DNA of 7,758 bases from Desulfuromonadaceae bacterium UBA6124. GTDB lineage: Bacteria > Desulfobacterota > Desulfuromonadia > Desulfuromonadales > Trichloromonadaceae. The stretch is from assembly GCA_002423365.1 (NCBI GenBank), contig DIVU01000049.1, positions 1-7,758 on the forward strand. The letters run 5' to 3'. Made by a program: the position numbers and the translations under genes. Under the pieces are notes generated by a model. It made no database searches. It saw nothing but the letters and a program-made list of their open reading frames with translations, and was not told where the DNA came from. Shown here piece by piece: positions 1 to 6,545 of the stretch; the stretch's first letter is position 1, and the number at the start of each line of letters is the position of its first letter.

Positions 1-1941
1 GTCGCTTCCCAGGGGCGGTACCCCGGGAGAGTGGGAGCGGCCCTTGTCGAGCAGCGCGCCGGGCAAGGTAAAGCGGAAGCAGCTGCCCCGTCCCGCGCCC
101 TCCGATTCGACCCAAATGCGGCCGCCGTAAAGTTCGACAATCCGCTTCACCAGTGCAAGTCCCAGGCCGCTACCTTCGCTCCTGGCGTCGAGTTTTTCGA
201 AAAGGCCAAAAATTTTCTGCCGATAGCGGGGATCGATGCCCATGCCGTTGTCGCGCACGAAGAAAACGACCTCTTCCCCTGCCTCCTCCACACCCAGCTG
301 AATCCGGGGCGTCGGCTGGTCCCCCATGTACTTGACGGCGTTTTCGATGAGGTTCTGCCAGATTTCCAGCAGCCGCGTCCGGTCGCCAAGCAGGTCCGGA
401 CCCTGGTCGTCGGTTTCGATCGTCACATCGCGCTCGGCCAGGGGGCCGGCCATCAGCGACAGCACCTCTTGCAGCAGTTGCTGGAAGGAAAGCTTTTCCG
501 GGGGATTGGCGAGTCGCCCGATGCGGGACATTTCCAGCAGTTCGTCGAGCAGCCGCCCCATCTTTTCCGCCGCCCCGCGCATGTGGGCGATATCGCTCTG
601 GATGCGTTCGGCGTTCTGTTCGGTGATGTCTTGTTCGAGGAAGCCGAGAAACGCCTTGACCGTGACCAGCGGGCTCTTCAGATCGTGGGAAACGGTGTAA
701 TTGAAGCGCTCCAGTTCGGCGCCGCGCTCTTCCAGTTCCCGGGCTTTCTGTTCGAGGGCGATTTCCGCTTCCTTGCGTAGGGTGATGTCGGCGTGGGTGC
801 CGAACATCATCAGCGGCCTGTTTTCGGTGTCGCGGGTCAGAATGCGGCCGCGATCATGGACCCAGACCCAGTGTCCGTCCTTGTGGCGCATGCGACACTC
901 GCCGTCGTAATAGGGGAGTTCCCCTGCGAAGTGCCGCTCCAGCAGATCGTATGCCCGGCTCAGGTCGTCGGGGTGGGCGAGAGATTCCCAGACCTTGATG
1001 CTCAGGGGGCGCAGTTCGTCAAGACGGTAGCCGATCATTTCCGCCCAGGCCTCGTTGAAGATCGTCTCGCCGGTCTGGACGTTCCATTCCCAGGTGCCGA
1101 CCCGGGTTCCTTCGATGATGCCGGCCAGCCGTTGCCGTTCTTTTCGTAGATCGTCCTCGGCTCGATCCCGCTCCTCCAGATGGCTGTGCAGGCGCCGGCG
1201 GCTGACGGCGATGCCGAGCAGGCCCAGGGACCAGAGTCCGCCATAGCCGAGGACGTGGAGAACCAGATAGGAGCGCAGCTCGGCCTGGTAGGGGGCCCAG
1301 GGGATGGAAACGCTGATGCCGCCGCGGATGTCGTTGATTTGGTAGCCCTGGGCGGCATGGCACTTGAGGCAGCCGGCGTCGACCAGAATCGGCCGCATCA
1401 GGCGCAGATAGGTTGTATCGCCGATCGTTTCCAGGGCCGAGCGTTCGCTTTCGCCGCGCTCGAAGGCTTCGAGGGTTTCGGCTTCCCAGGGGTCCGGGGC
1501 ATTGCCCGGGCGAATCGGTCGCAAGCTGGTGATATGGGCGCGGGTGCCGAAGGTGTCGTCAGCCATTTCGTGCATCTGGCGGAGCATGGTGGCGGGATTG
1601 ATCAGGGTCAGGGGGCGCCCCGAGGGGGTGTGGATGTCCCGCTCGGGCACATGGGCGAGATTGTCGTTGGGCGAGTTGGCGGGGGAGACCGGGGCATAGA
1701 CGCCGCCGTGACCGGTCGCCCATTTGCGGAAGGTGAGATCCTTGGCGTAACTGTGACGGGCGGCGGTGCGGGCATTGTTCAGCGCCGACTGGCGGGCTTG
1801 ATAGTAGTCCCAGCCGGCAAGGAGGCAGATGAGCAGGCTCCAGCAAACAACGACCAGGACAAAGGAGTCGGCAAATTGCCCGCCCCCGGTCGCTTGCGCT
1901 TCCGGGGGGGTGGTTTCCGTGTCTCTGGAAGTTTCGTTCAT
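1..1941 (-). CDS. Heme-binding (DUF3365-type) sensor histidine kinase with PAS domain, 3' end outside window
   Basis: The frame is open for 647 codons from the ATG at 1941 to the left edge, with no stop, so the C-terminus is missing. Domains in order: short cytoplasmic N-terminus; membrane segment about 27-44; periplasmic domain about 45-224; second membrane segment about 225-246; PAS domain with PAC-like end about 270-390; coiled linker about 390-411; HisKA with phospho-acceptor His419 (VSHDLKSP); HATPase with N box (N534), G1 box DNGMGI (564-569), F box (577-584) and G2 box GSGLGL (590-595). The periplasmic domain has the NAPDPWE stretch (147-153) and a single CLKCH (191-195), as in DUF3365/Tll0287-like domains, so covalent heme c is expected. 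Inferred role: sensing redox state or a small ligand outside the membrane and phosphorylating an unseen response regulator. A purine-rich ribosome site (AAGGAAAGGAACC) lies just upstream of the start. The last visible residues after FRFTLP (about 623-628) look like a tail, so the protein may end soon. The kinase assignment is firm; the signal is unknown. Confidence 0.93.
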   Translation of the reverse strand, partial: MNETSRDTETTPPEAQATGGGQFADSFVLVVVCWSLLICLLAGWDYYQARQSALNNARTAARHSYAKDLTFRKWATGHGGVYAPVSPANSPNDNLAHVPERDIHTPSGRPLTLINPATMLRQMHEMADDTFGTRAHITSLRPIRPGNAPDPWEAETLEAFERGESERSALETIGDTTYLRLMRPILVDAGCLKCHAAQGYQINDIRGGISVSIPWAPYQAELRSYLVLHVLGYGGLWSLGLLGIAVSRRRLHSHLEERDRAEDDLRKERQRLAGIIEGTRVGTWEWNVQTGETIFNEAWAEMIGYRLDELRPLSIKVWESLAHPDDLSRAYDLLERHFAGELPYYDGECRMRHKDGHWVWVHDRGRILTRDTENRPLMMFGTHADITLRKEAEIALEQKARELEERGAELERFNYTVSHDLKSPLVTVKAFLGFLEQDITEQNAERIQSDIAHMRGAAEKMGRLLDELLEMSRIGRLANPPEKLSFQQLLQEVLSLMAGPLAERDVTIETDDQGPDLLGDRTRLLEIWQNLIENAVKYMGDQPTPRIQLGVEEAGEEVVFFVRDNGMGIDPRYRQKIFGLFEKLDARSEGSGLGLALVKRIVELYGGRIWVESEGAGRGSCFRFTLPGALLDKGRSHSPGVPPLGSD

Positions 1942-2109
1942 CGCCCCTGGTTCCTTTCCTTTCGATAATAAATGAAAAAGAAAACTGTTTTTTAGGCAAT
2001 TGTCATACCAACTTTGTTCCCGCCGGTACTGGCGTGAAGAGATAGAGATACGCGGATTTCATCTGAAGTAAGGTATGGTTTTTTCAGTCGTCGTCAGTTG
2101 AATTTTTCG

Positions 2110-2201
2110 CCGAGGGGATTCCGAGTTTAATTCTTCTGTTGCCGCGAAGGGGTCGACGGGGTTAGAAAAGAAGAACAGGGTTTTCCCTCGGTCGGAATCC
2201 C
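2110..2201 (+). repeat. Crossing inverted repeats upstream of tetR
   Basis: GGGATTCCGA at 2115-2124 is perfectly complementary to TCGGAATCCC at 2192-2201. CCGAGGG at 2110-2116 is perfectly complementary to CCCTCGG at 2185-2191. Between them TTCTTCT (2131-2137) pairs with AGAAGAA (2169-2175). The order of the first two pairs (A, B, A', B') means they cannot nest: they would form alternative structures or a pseudoknot in the tetR leader, or act as spaced operator sites in DNA. The pairings are seen directly; a regulatory role is inferred. Confidence 0.45.
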
Positions 2202-2233
2202 TGAACATTTGTAAGGACATGGGGGAAAGAACA

Positions 2234-2818
2234 ATGCGCGCACGAAAAATCGATCCGCAATTGAAGGTCGACACGGTCTTGGCCGAGGCCCGGCGGTTGT
2301 TTGTCGAGCATGGCTATCACCGGGTTTCCATCCCGATGCTGGTCGCCGCTTCAAAGGTCAGTACCGGAGCCATCTATCATCATTTCGGCAACAAAGAAGA
2401 GTTGGCCCGCACCATCTACGAACAGACCCTGGGGGAATTCCAGGCACGGCTCGAAGAACGGCTGGTTGGGCAGACGGACGTCGTCTCCCAGTTGCGCGCC
2501 TTCGGGCGGTTGATTATCGACATCGCCGAGAGCGACCCGGAGATGATGCGCTACATGCTCTTTCTCAATCACGGCGAGTTTCTCAGCGCCTGCCCGCCCA
2601 TCTGCTCCTCGGCCCCCTTTCGCTGGGTGCAGGCACGGGTACGCCAGGGGATGGCCGAAGGAGTGTTGCGGGGCACCGTGTCGCTGGTGGCTGCCGCCGC
2701 CTTCACCGGGGTGCTGCTGCGCAGCATCGAGCTCTGTTACCAGGGGGTTATCGAGTCCTCGCCTTCGGCCATCGCCGACGCCATTCTCGATCATGCACTG
2801 TGGGCGGTGCTGGGTTGA
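2234..2818 (+). CDS. TetR/AcrR-family transcriptional repressor
   Basis: This is a 194-residue protein, a normal length for the family. Residues about 10-56 form the TetR N-terminal DNA-binding domain. The helix-turn-helix covers about 31-50 (VSIPMLVAASKVSTGAIYHH), followed by the typical FGNKEELA. The rest is the all-helical ligand-binding and dimer domain. I chose the ATG at 2234 because a G/A-rich stretch (2221-2230) sits at suitable spacing. The in-frame ATG at 2219 would add MGERT, but its AAGGA (2213-2217) is only one base away. Three cysteines lie in the ligand domain, including C120 and C124 in a CPPIC stretch, which might allow thiol or metal sensing. The gene is divergent from the kinase and in the same direction as the ext genes, 718 bases before extH, so it is a reasonable candidate regulator of them and of itself. 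The ligand cannot be read from sequence. Confidence 0.92.
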   Translation: MRARKIDPQLKVDTVLAEARRLFVEHGYHRVSIPMLVAASKVSTGAIYHHFGNKEELARTIYEQTLGEFQARLEERLVGQTDVVSQLRAFGRLIIDIAESDPEMMRYMLFLNHGEFLSACPPICSSAPFRWVQARVRQGMAEGVLRGTVSLVAAAAFTGVLLRSIELCYQGVIESSPSAIADAILDHALWAVLG

Positions 2819-3013
2819 TGGAGAAAACGGCAAAATCCTTAGATCGTGACAACCAACGAAGCCGCACAACATGAAATGTACCCGGTGCGCCCCTGCAGCG
2901 GTAATCGCCGCTACCCCGGAGACGAATATTGTCAGTTAAAAAACATGAAAAATGCCGATAGGTTGTATTTGTATCGGTGGAGCTCTTGGCTAAAACACGC
3001 AAAAGTGTCCGCC

Positions 3014-3054
3014 TTTTGACAGACAAAAACCACAAAAAGTAATTTTTGTCAAAA
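3014..3054. repeat. Inverted repeat overlapping the promoter candidate
   Basis: GACAAAAA at 3022-3029 is the exact reverse complement of TTTTTGTC at 3043-3050. The outer TTTTGAC at 3014-3020 mirrors GTCAAAA at 3048-3054. Because the repeat covers both the -35 and the -10, a bound repressor would block the promoter. It is a possible operator for the TetR protein encoded upstream (inference). Confidence 0.45.
3016..3045 (+). promoter_or_regulatory. Candidate sigma-70 promoter upstream of ext genes
   Basis: A perfect -35 hexamer TTGACA at 3016-3021 is followed 18 bases later by TAATTT at 3040-3045, a fair -10. Transcription from here would give extH a leader of nearly 490 bases, which is long, so a closer promoter may also exist. 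The call rests on sequence alone. Confidence 0.4.
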
Positions 3055-3090
3055 TCACGTCGCGTATATTTGGCGCAATAAATAAACCAG

Positions 3091-3114
3091 AGCTAATTCA
3101 AGTTGTTATTAGCT
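3091..3114. repeat. Palindrome AGCTAAT...ATTAGCT with T-rich flank
   Basis: Perfect 7-base arms (3091-3097 and 3108-3114) surround a 10-base loop, and AATAAA/TTTTATT flanks extend the symmetry imperfectly. It could be a weak terminator for upstream transcription or a protein-binding site. The stem is AT-rich, so terminator strength would be low. Confidence 0.3.
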
Positions 3115-3331
3115 GTTTTATTCTCACCTTCCCTTGAGGTTTTTCCATTTCCGTTATCCTCTCGTAAGTTGCCGTGCTTTCGTCGGTTTCCCCCCTCTCA
3201 CGCAGGCGAGCCCCCCCTTTTACGTCATCCGATACATCCGATTCCGTACCGGCCGAGTTCTCATTAGGCATACTCCTTGCTGTTTTCGGCAAATGGTTCC
3301 CGGTTGCGGGTGTGGGCAAAATGCGCCCCCG

Positions 3332-3351
3332 TTTTCTGGAATCTCAGAAAA
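3332..3351. promoter_or_regulatory. 20-base palindrome, possible operator before extH
   Basis: TTTTCTG (3332-3338) and CAGAAAA (3345-3351) are perfect inverted arms with a 6-base centre, a size usual for repressor operators. TACACT at 3359-3364, a fair -10 hexamer, lies just downstream with a poor -35 (CTGGAA at 3336-3341) inside the palindrome. This could be an alternative, repressed promoter for extH. No binding protein is shown. Confidence 0.35.
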
Positions 3352-3459
3352 ACCTTGGTACACTGGAGTCGTCTTAAACCTGCCGGTCTGATGTTCATGC
3401 TGATGTGGGAGGTGACGATGGGCGACATTGCGAGGTTAAGGGAGGTGAAATGTCGTACC

Positions 3460-3478
3460 CCGGTCGTGTTTTGACCGG
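3460..3478 (+). other. Leader hairpin before extH
   Basis: CCGGTC (3460-3465) pairs perfectly with GACCGG (3473-3478) around a 7-base loop. It lies about 60 bases before the extH start and has no U-tract, so it is more likely an mRNA leader structure than a terminator. Confidence 0.3.
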
Positions 3479-3518
3479 AGATGCGCAATTTCACGAGATG
3501 GAACGCCACATTATTCAC

Positions 3519-3531
3519 AAGGAGCAAGGAG
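3519..3531 (+). promoter_or_regulatory. Tandem ribosome binding sites of extH
   Basis: AAGGAG occurs twice, at 3519-3524 and 3526-3531. The second is 5 bases before the ATG at 3537. This and the lipoprotein signal fix the start at 3537 rather than at upstream in-frame ATGs (3405, 3450). Confidence 0.75.
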
Positions 3532-3536
3532 AGAGC

Positions 3537-4910
3537 ATGAAACGGATTTTTTCGGAAATGAAGAGTCTCAGGTATGCGCTACTCGCCTTCGCGGCGACGG
3601 CTCTGCTGCTGGGCGGCTGTAGCGGCGGCGGCGGGTCGGACTATGATGCGCCGGAAATCAATCAAACCCCTGATGGTAGTGCCTATGTTGCCCCGCAATT
3701 GACAGTGACGGCGCCCCTTGCCGGGCATACCCAAAATGTTCTGATCGATGCGGCGATTCTCAAGGGGTGGATGGATCAGGGTCTGGTGAACAAAGCGTTC
3801 GGCTCGGAAAGGGTTGTTCTTCTGAGTGTTTCCGATGCCACAAATTACGGTGCGGGCCACATTCCCGAGGCTCAGCTCTGGTCTACCTCTGAACAGGTGA
3901 TGAACCGCGTCGAAGGCCCGGTAGAAACCGTCAATATGGTGTTGACTGGTACCGCTATGGACGAAATGCTGCAGAAGCACGCTATCGACGGAAACACCAC
4001 CGTCGTTCTGACGGCCCACACCGGCCAAGCCACCTTCCAGGTTGGCCGCGCTTATTTCCTGCTGCGTTACTGGGGCTTCCCGAAAGAGCGTATCAAGGTG
4101 CTTGACGGCTTCGACAGCGCCTGGACCGGTGCGGGGCACGCACTGTCCACCGTAGTTCCGGCTATCTCGCGGTCGACATTTAGCGTCTGCAATTTGCCTC
4201 AGTTCCGTGACGATCTGCGCGGTGGCTTGTCCGAGGTGATCGCCGCCGTGGAAAACCAGACGATGCAAGTGGTCGACTTCCGCGCCGACGCCATGCCCGC
4301 AGCGACCGCCGGCGTTTTCGCCGATGACCAGGACGGCGACGGTACTGCTTCACAAGCGGGTGGTGATGCCGATTTCGTTGTCTTCGAAGGGTCGATGAAG
4401 GGCACCAAATATTACAACTTCGGCAAATTTCTCAATCCCGACCGGATCGCCGGTAACGCCGACGATCGCCGTTTCGTGACCCCCGACGTGTTGGCCGCTG
4501 AATTCGCTGCTGTCGGCATCGACAATTCCAAGAAGATCATCTCCATGTGCCGGACGGCCATGATCGCCTCCGTGGGCTTCCTGGCCCTCGACGGTATTCT
4601 TGGCTGGGATGCCGTGGTTTATGACGGCTCTTGGAGCCAGTGGGGCAGTCTGTCGGATCAGGTCGCCAAGGGGGGCAAGCTTCCTGCCGGTTCCATGTGG
4701 GCGACGGATGTGGCTGAACTGATGGATGTTGTTATCTATAACAAGGATGCCGCTAAACTGGTTGAGCCGGCTCGCGTATCCGTTCCCGATGCCGCCAGCC
4801 CCTATGATGCTGGCGCCAACAATATTGAAGCTGACGACCGCGAGTATTTCGAAGCGGTTCCCACCGGTCCGGCTAGCAGCACCGGCGGCGGTGGCGGCGG
4901 CGGTTGCTAA
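3537..4910 (+). CDS. extH: Rhodanese-like lipoprotein ExtH
   Basis: This is a 457-residue exported lipoprotein. A basic N-terminus and hydrophobic segment lead to the lipobox LLGGC with lipidated Cys28, then a flexible Gly/Ser stretch. Two rhodanese-like domains follow. In the first (about 65-205) the GHIPEA motif (107-112) is present, but the active loop reads TAHTGQA (159-165) and has no cysteine, so it is probably non-catalytic. The second (about 225-375) has the loop MCRTAMIAS with Cys338 as the expected persulfide- or selenide-carrying residue. A negatively charged insert at about 262-278 resembles a Ca-binding loop. The C-terminus is a run of seven glycines and a final Cys457, which is unusual. 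It is first in a same-strand run with extI and extJ; extI starts 51 bases after its stop. In G. sulfurreducens a rhodanese-like protein opens the extHIJKL cluster. Sulfur or selenium transfer in the envelope is inferred; the substrate is not known. Confidence 0.88.
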   Translation: MKRIFSEMKSLRYALLAFAATALLLGGCSGGGGSDYDAPEINQTPDGSAYVAPQLTVTAPLAGHTQNVLIDAAILKGWMDQGLVNKAFGSERVVLLSVSDATNYGAGHIPEAQLWSTSEQVMNRVEGPVETVNMVLTGTAMDEMLQKHAIDGNTTVVLTAHTGQATFQVGRAYFLLRYWGFPKERIKVLDGFDSAWTGAGHALSTVVPAISRSTFSVCNLPQFRDDLRGGLSEVIAAVENQTMQVVDFRADAMPAATAGVFADDQDGDGTASQAGGDADFVVFEGSMKGTKYYNFGKFLNPDRIAGNADDRRFVTPDVLAAEFAAVGIDNSKKIISMCRTAMIASVGFLALDGILGWDAVVYDGSWSQWGSLSDQVAKGGKLPAGSMWATDVAELMDVVIYNKDAAKLVEPARVSVPDAASPYDAGANNIEADDREYFEAVPTGPASSTGGGGGGGC

Positions 4911-4946
4911 TTTTACCGGCTTGAGTTGACCAATTAACTTCTCTGC

Positions 4947-4953
4947 AAAGGAG
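4947..4953 (+). promoter_or_regulatory. Ribosome binding site that sets a GTG start for extI
   Basis: AAAGGAG at 4947-4953 is 8 bases before the GTG at 4962. It overlaps the in-frame GTG at 4953, so that earlier codon cannot be the start. Confidence 0.7.
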
Positions 4954-4961
4954 TGACTATC

Positions 4962-6176
4962 GTGGAATTCCGTAAATTACTGACCGCCTGCGTAGGTACG
5001 GTCCTGCTGGCGACCCCGGCTTTCGCCGGGCCGACTTGGACCTTCGGCCCCGAGGATCAGGGGGCACTCAAGCTCGAATACAAGGGGCAGTTCCAGCTCA
5101 ATCACCGGGATACCGGTGGCGGGTCCGACGATGACGAAAGCGTCAGCGAGTTCAACTTCCGCCGTAACCGCGTAGCCCTGATGGGCGCCTACGGCAAGCA
5201 TTTGGGCCTGTATGTGCAGACCGAGTACAGCGAAGACCGTAATATCACCGGGTTTAATGTCACTGATGGAACGGAAGATGACTTCCAGTTGCTTGATGCG
5301 GTCATGCGCTTCAAGTACAACGATGCCGTCAATTTCTGGCTCGGTAAATACAAGTACAGCTTCAGTCGTGAAAACCTCGAAGCCTGCGAAATGCCGTTGA
5401 CTCTCGACCGCTCGCTGCTGATCCAGGCGCCTCTGGCCAGTGAAAATACCCGCGACAAAGGCGTGACCCTGTGGGGCAACCTCTTTAACGACGTTTTCCA
5501 GTATCGCCTGGATGCCATGAACGGGCGGAACGATTCCGATTCGGCTCCTGATTCGGCTTTCCGTTACGGCGCCCGCGCCCACGTCACCCTGCTCGATCCC
5601 GAAAACGGTCATGGTTACAAGGGTACCTATCTGGGCGAGAAAAAGGTTTTGACCCTCGGTGGTGCCTATCAGATGGAAAAGGACGTGGCTTACAGTAATC
5701 TAGGCAACCTTAATATTCGGGGCGACGAAACCGGAGCGGTTGATTACGAAGCCTGGACCGTTGACCTTTTCTTCGAATACCCGGTTGACGGCGTGGGGAC
5801 TTTCACCGTTTCCGGTGCCTATGCCGACTATGACCTTGATGACGCCTATCAGGGGGCGAATCCCGATGCCCTCACCACCGGCATCAATGGCGAAAAGAAC
5901 GGTGGTTATGTTAAAATTGGTTACATGCTGCCTAATCTTCCCCTGCAGTTCTTCGCCCGTAGCGAAAGCTGGTCCCTGGCCAACTACAACGGTTTCGGTG
6001 ACCAGGAAGTCGACTGGTACGGCGGTGGTTTCAACTACTATTTCCGCGGCCAGGATCTCAAGCTGACCATGGAATTGTCTCAAGCTGACTTCGACAAAGA
6101 AGGATATGGTTTGGGGTCTACTGAGCTGACCGAAGACTTCACCACCTTCACCGCGCAAATGCAGGTTATTTTCTAA
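4962..6176 (+). CDS. extI: Outer-membrane porin ExtI (phosphate-selective porin O/P-like beta-barrel)
   Basis: This is a 404-residue protein with a GTG start chosen from the ribosome site. The signal peptide covers residues 1-22 (cleavage after ATPAFA). The mature chain is a series of alternating polar/hydrophobic strands with acidic and glycine-rich loops. The FNFRRNRVALMG segment (65-76) is typical of OprO/OprP-like porins. It ends in QVIF; a terminal phenylalanine is the usual signal for outer-membrane assembly. One cysteine remains after processing (C142 in ENLEACEMP). In G. sulfurreducens the porin at this place, ExtI, has been linked to reduction of selenite and tellurite and is expected to act as an oxyanion channel or as part of a porin-cytochrome conduit. 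It sits between extH and extJ, consistent with that cluster. The porin call is firm; the substrate is inferred from context. Confidence 0.88.
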   Translation: MEFRKLLTACVGTVLLATPAFAGPTWTFGPEDQGALKLEYKGQFQLNHRDTGGGSDDDESVSEFNFRRNRVALMGAYGKHLGLYVQTEYSEDRNITGFNVTDGTEDDFQLLDAVMRFKYNDAVNFWLGKYKYSFSRENLEACEMPLTLDRSLLIQAPLASENTRDKGVTLWGNLFNDVFQYRLDAMNGRNDSDSAPDSAFRYGARAHVTLLDPENGHGYKGTYLGEKKVLTLGGAYQMEKDVAYSNLGNLNIRGDETGAVDYEAWTVDLFFEYPVDGVGTFTVSGAYADYDLDDAYQGANPDALTTGINGEKNGGYVKIGYMLPNLPLQFFARSESWSLANYNGFGDQEVDWYGGGFNYYFRGQDLKLTMELSQADFDKEGYGLGSTELTEDFTTFTAQMQVIF

Positions 6177-6192
6177 TTTAGTTTCACAGCTT

Positions 6193-6212
6193 CCGGCTCG
6201 CTGTTGAGCCGG
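6193..6212 (+). other. Hairpin between extI and extJ
   Basis: CCGGCTC (6193-6199) and GAGCCGG (6206-6212) form a perfect 7-base GC-rich stem with a 6-base loop. No U-tract follows, so it is more likely an mRNA-stabilising or processing element than a terminator. It may set different amounts of extI and extJ mRNA. Confidence 0.45.
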
Positions 6213-6247
6213 TGGACATCAACCCTGCAACGAGAGGAGTACGTATC

Positions 6248-6478
6248 ATGAAGAAGCTTATTGTTCTGGCCGCCGCCATGATGATGGTCGTATCCGTTTC
6301 CGGTCTGGCTCTTGCCAAGGACGTCAAAGGCAAAGTGACCGCCGTTAACGGCGATGTCATCACCGTCGAAGTAGAAAAAGGCAAGGCGGCCGACATCGCC
6401 GTGGGCGCCGACGTTGAAGTCGAAGTCAAAGGCGACAAGGCTCCGAAAAAAGGCGGCGACATGCTGCAAGGCTGCTAA
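6248..6478 (+). CDS. extJ: Small exported protein ExtJ
   Basis: This is a 76-residue protein with a strong signal peptide (KK start, hydrophobic core, cleavage after ALA at residue 23), leaving about 53 mature residues. The mature part begins KDVKGKVTAVNGDVITVEVEKG and continues with short beta-strand patterns, as in a small OB- or SH3-like barrel. A lysine-rich tail follows, ending DMLQGC with C-terminal Cys76. The start is set by GAGAGGAG (6232-6239), 8 bases before the ATG. It follows extI by 71 bases and is followed at once by a strong terminator. Position, size and export match the small ExtJ protein of the Geobacter ext cluster, whose function is unknown to me. Like ExtH it ends in Gly-Cys, suggesting a shared thiol role. 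There is no heme motif. Confidence 0.8.
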   Translation: MKKLIVLAAAMMMVVSVSGLALAKDVKGKVTAVNGDVITVEVEKGKAADIAVGADVEVEVKGDKAPKKGGDMLQGC

Positions 6479-6495
6479 TCGGCCCGTTTGACCCC

Positions 6496-6527
6496 GGGGC
6501 CGGCGTCCGTCGCCGGCCCCATTTTTT
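6496..6527 (+). terminator. Strong intrinsic terminator after extJ
   Basis: A perfect 10-base GC-rich stem (GGGGCCGGCG at 6496-6505 with CGCCGGCCCC at 6511-6520) and 5-base loop are followed by A and six Ts (6522-6527). It begins 17 bases after the extJ stop. It should end most extHIJ transcripts and separate them from the cytochrome gene. Confidence 0.92.
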
Positions 6528-6545
6528 CAAGTTGGAAAGCGTTTC

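Larger units (their letters stand above)
2819..3536. other. Long non-coding region between tetR and extH
   Basis: No open frame here has both a good start signal and protein-like composition. The stretch is richer in A and T than its neighbours, especially at 2930-3120. It contains a cobalamin-riboswitch-like fragment (2889-2923), a promoter candidate inside an inverted repeat (3014-3054), a palindrome followed by T-rich sequence (3091-3114), two CATCCGAT copies nine bases apart (3226-3242), a 20-base palindrome (3332-3351) and a hairpin (3460-3478). No clear rho-independent terminator follows tetR. The likely role is a long regulatory leader for the ext cluster. Confidence 0.6.

Noticed and set aside
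31..780. Long plus-strand open frame (and another at 1180-1968)
   Set aside because: Both lie antisense to the histidine kinase, whose frame shows all kinase motifs in order. The plus-strand translations have no recognisable domains and arise from GC-rich codon bias.
2996..3060. Possible cyclic di-GMP (GEMM) riboswitch, suggested by AAACACGCAAAAGTG
   Set aside because: The conserved GGGACGCAAAGCC-type core and the GGTAGCGGGGTTACC-type segment are not present.
3098..3271. Minus-strand 57-residue open frame with AAGGAG just before its ATG
   Set aside because: The ribosome site is only one base from the ATG, codon use includes AGG, AGA, ATA and CTA unlike the neighbours, the product is highly polar with no recognised domain, and its end overlaps a palindrome. 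It could be a relic or a small protein, but I cannot support it as a gene.
3295..3307. Sigma-54-like GG...GC motif
   Set aside because: The spacing between the GG and GC elements is 9 bases rather than the strict 10, and the flanking bases are a poor match.
3450..3536. Earlier in-frame start for extH at 3450 behind GGGAGGTG
   Set aside because: It would bury the lipoprotein signal peptide behind 29 extra polar residues. The ATG at 3537 has better-spaced ribosome sites.
4977..5612. 211-residue minus-strand frame inside extI
   Set aside because: It is antisense to a gene with a signal peptide, porin-type strands and terminal Phe, and has no start signal or domain of its own.
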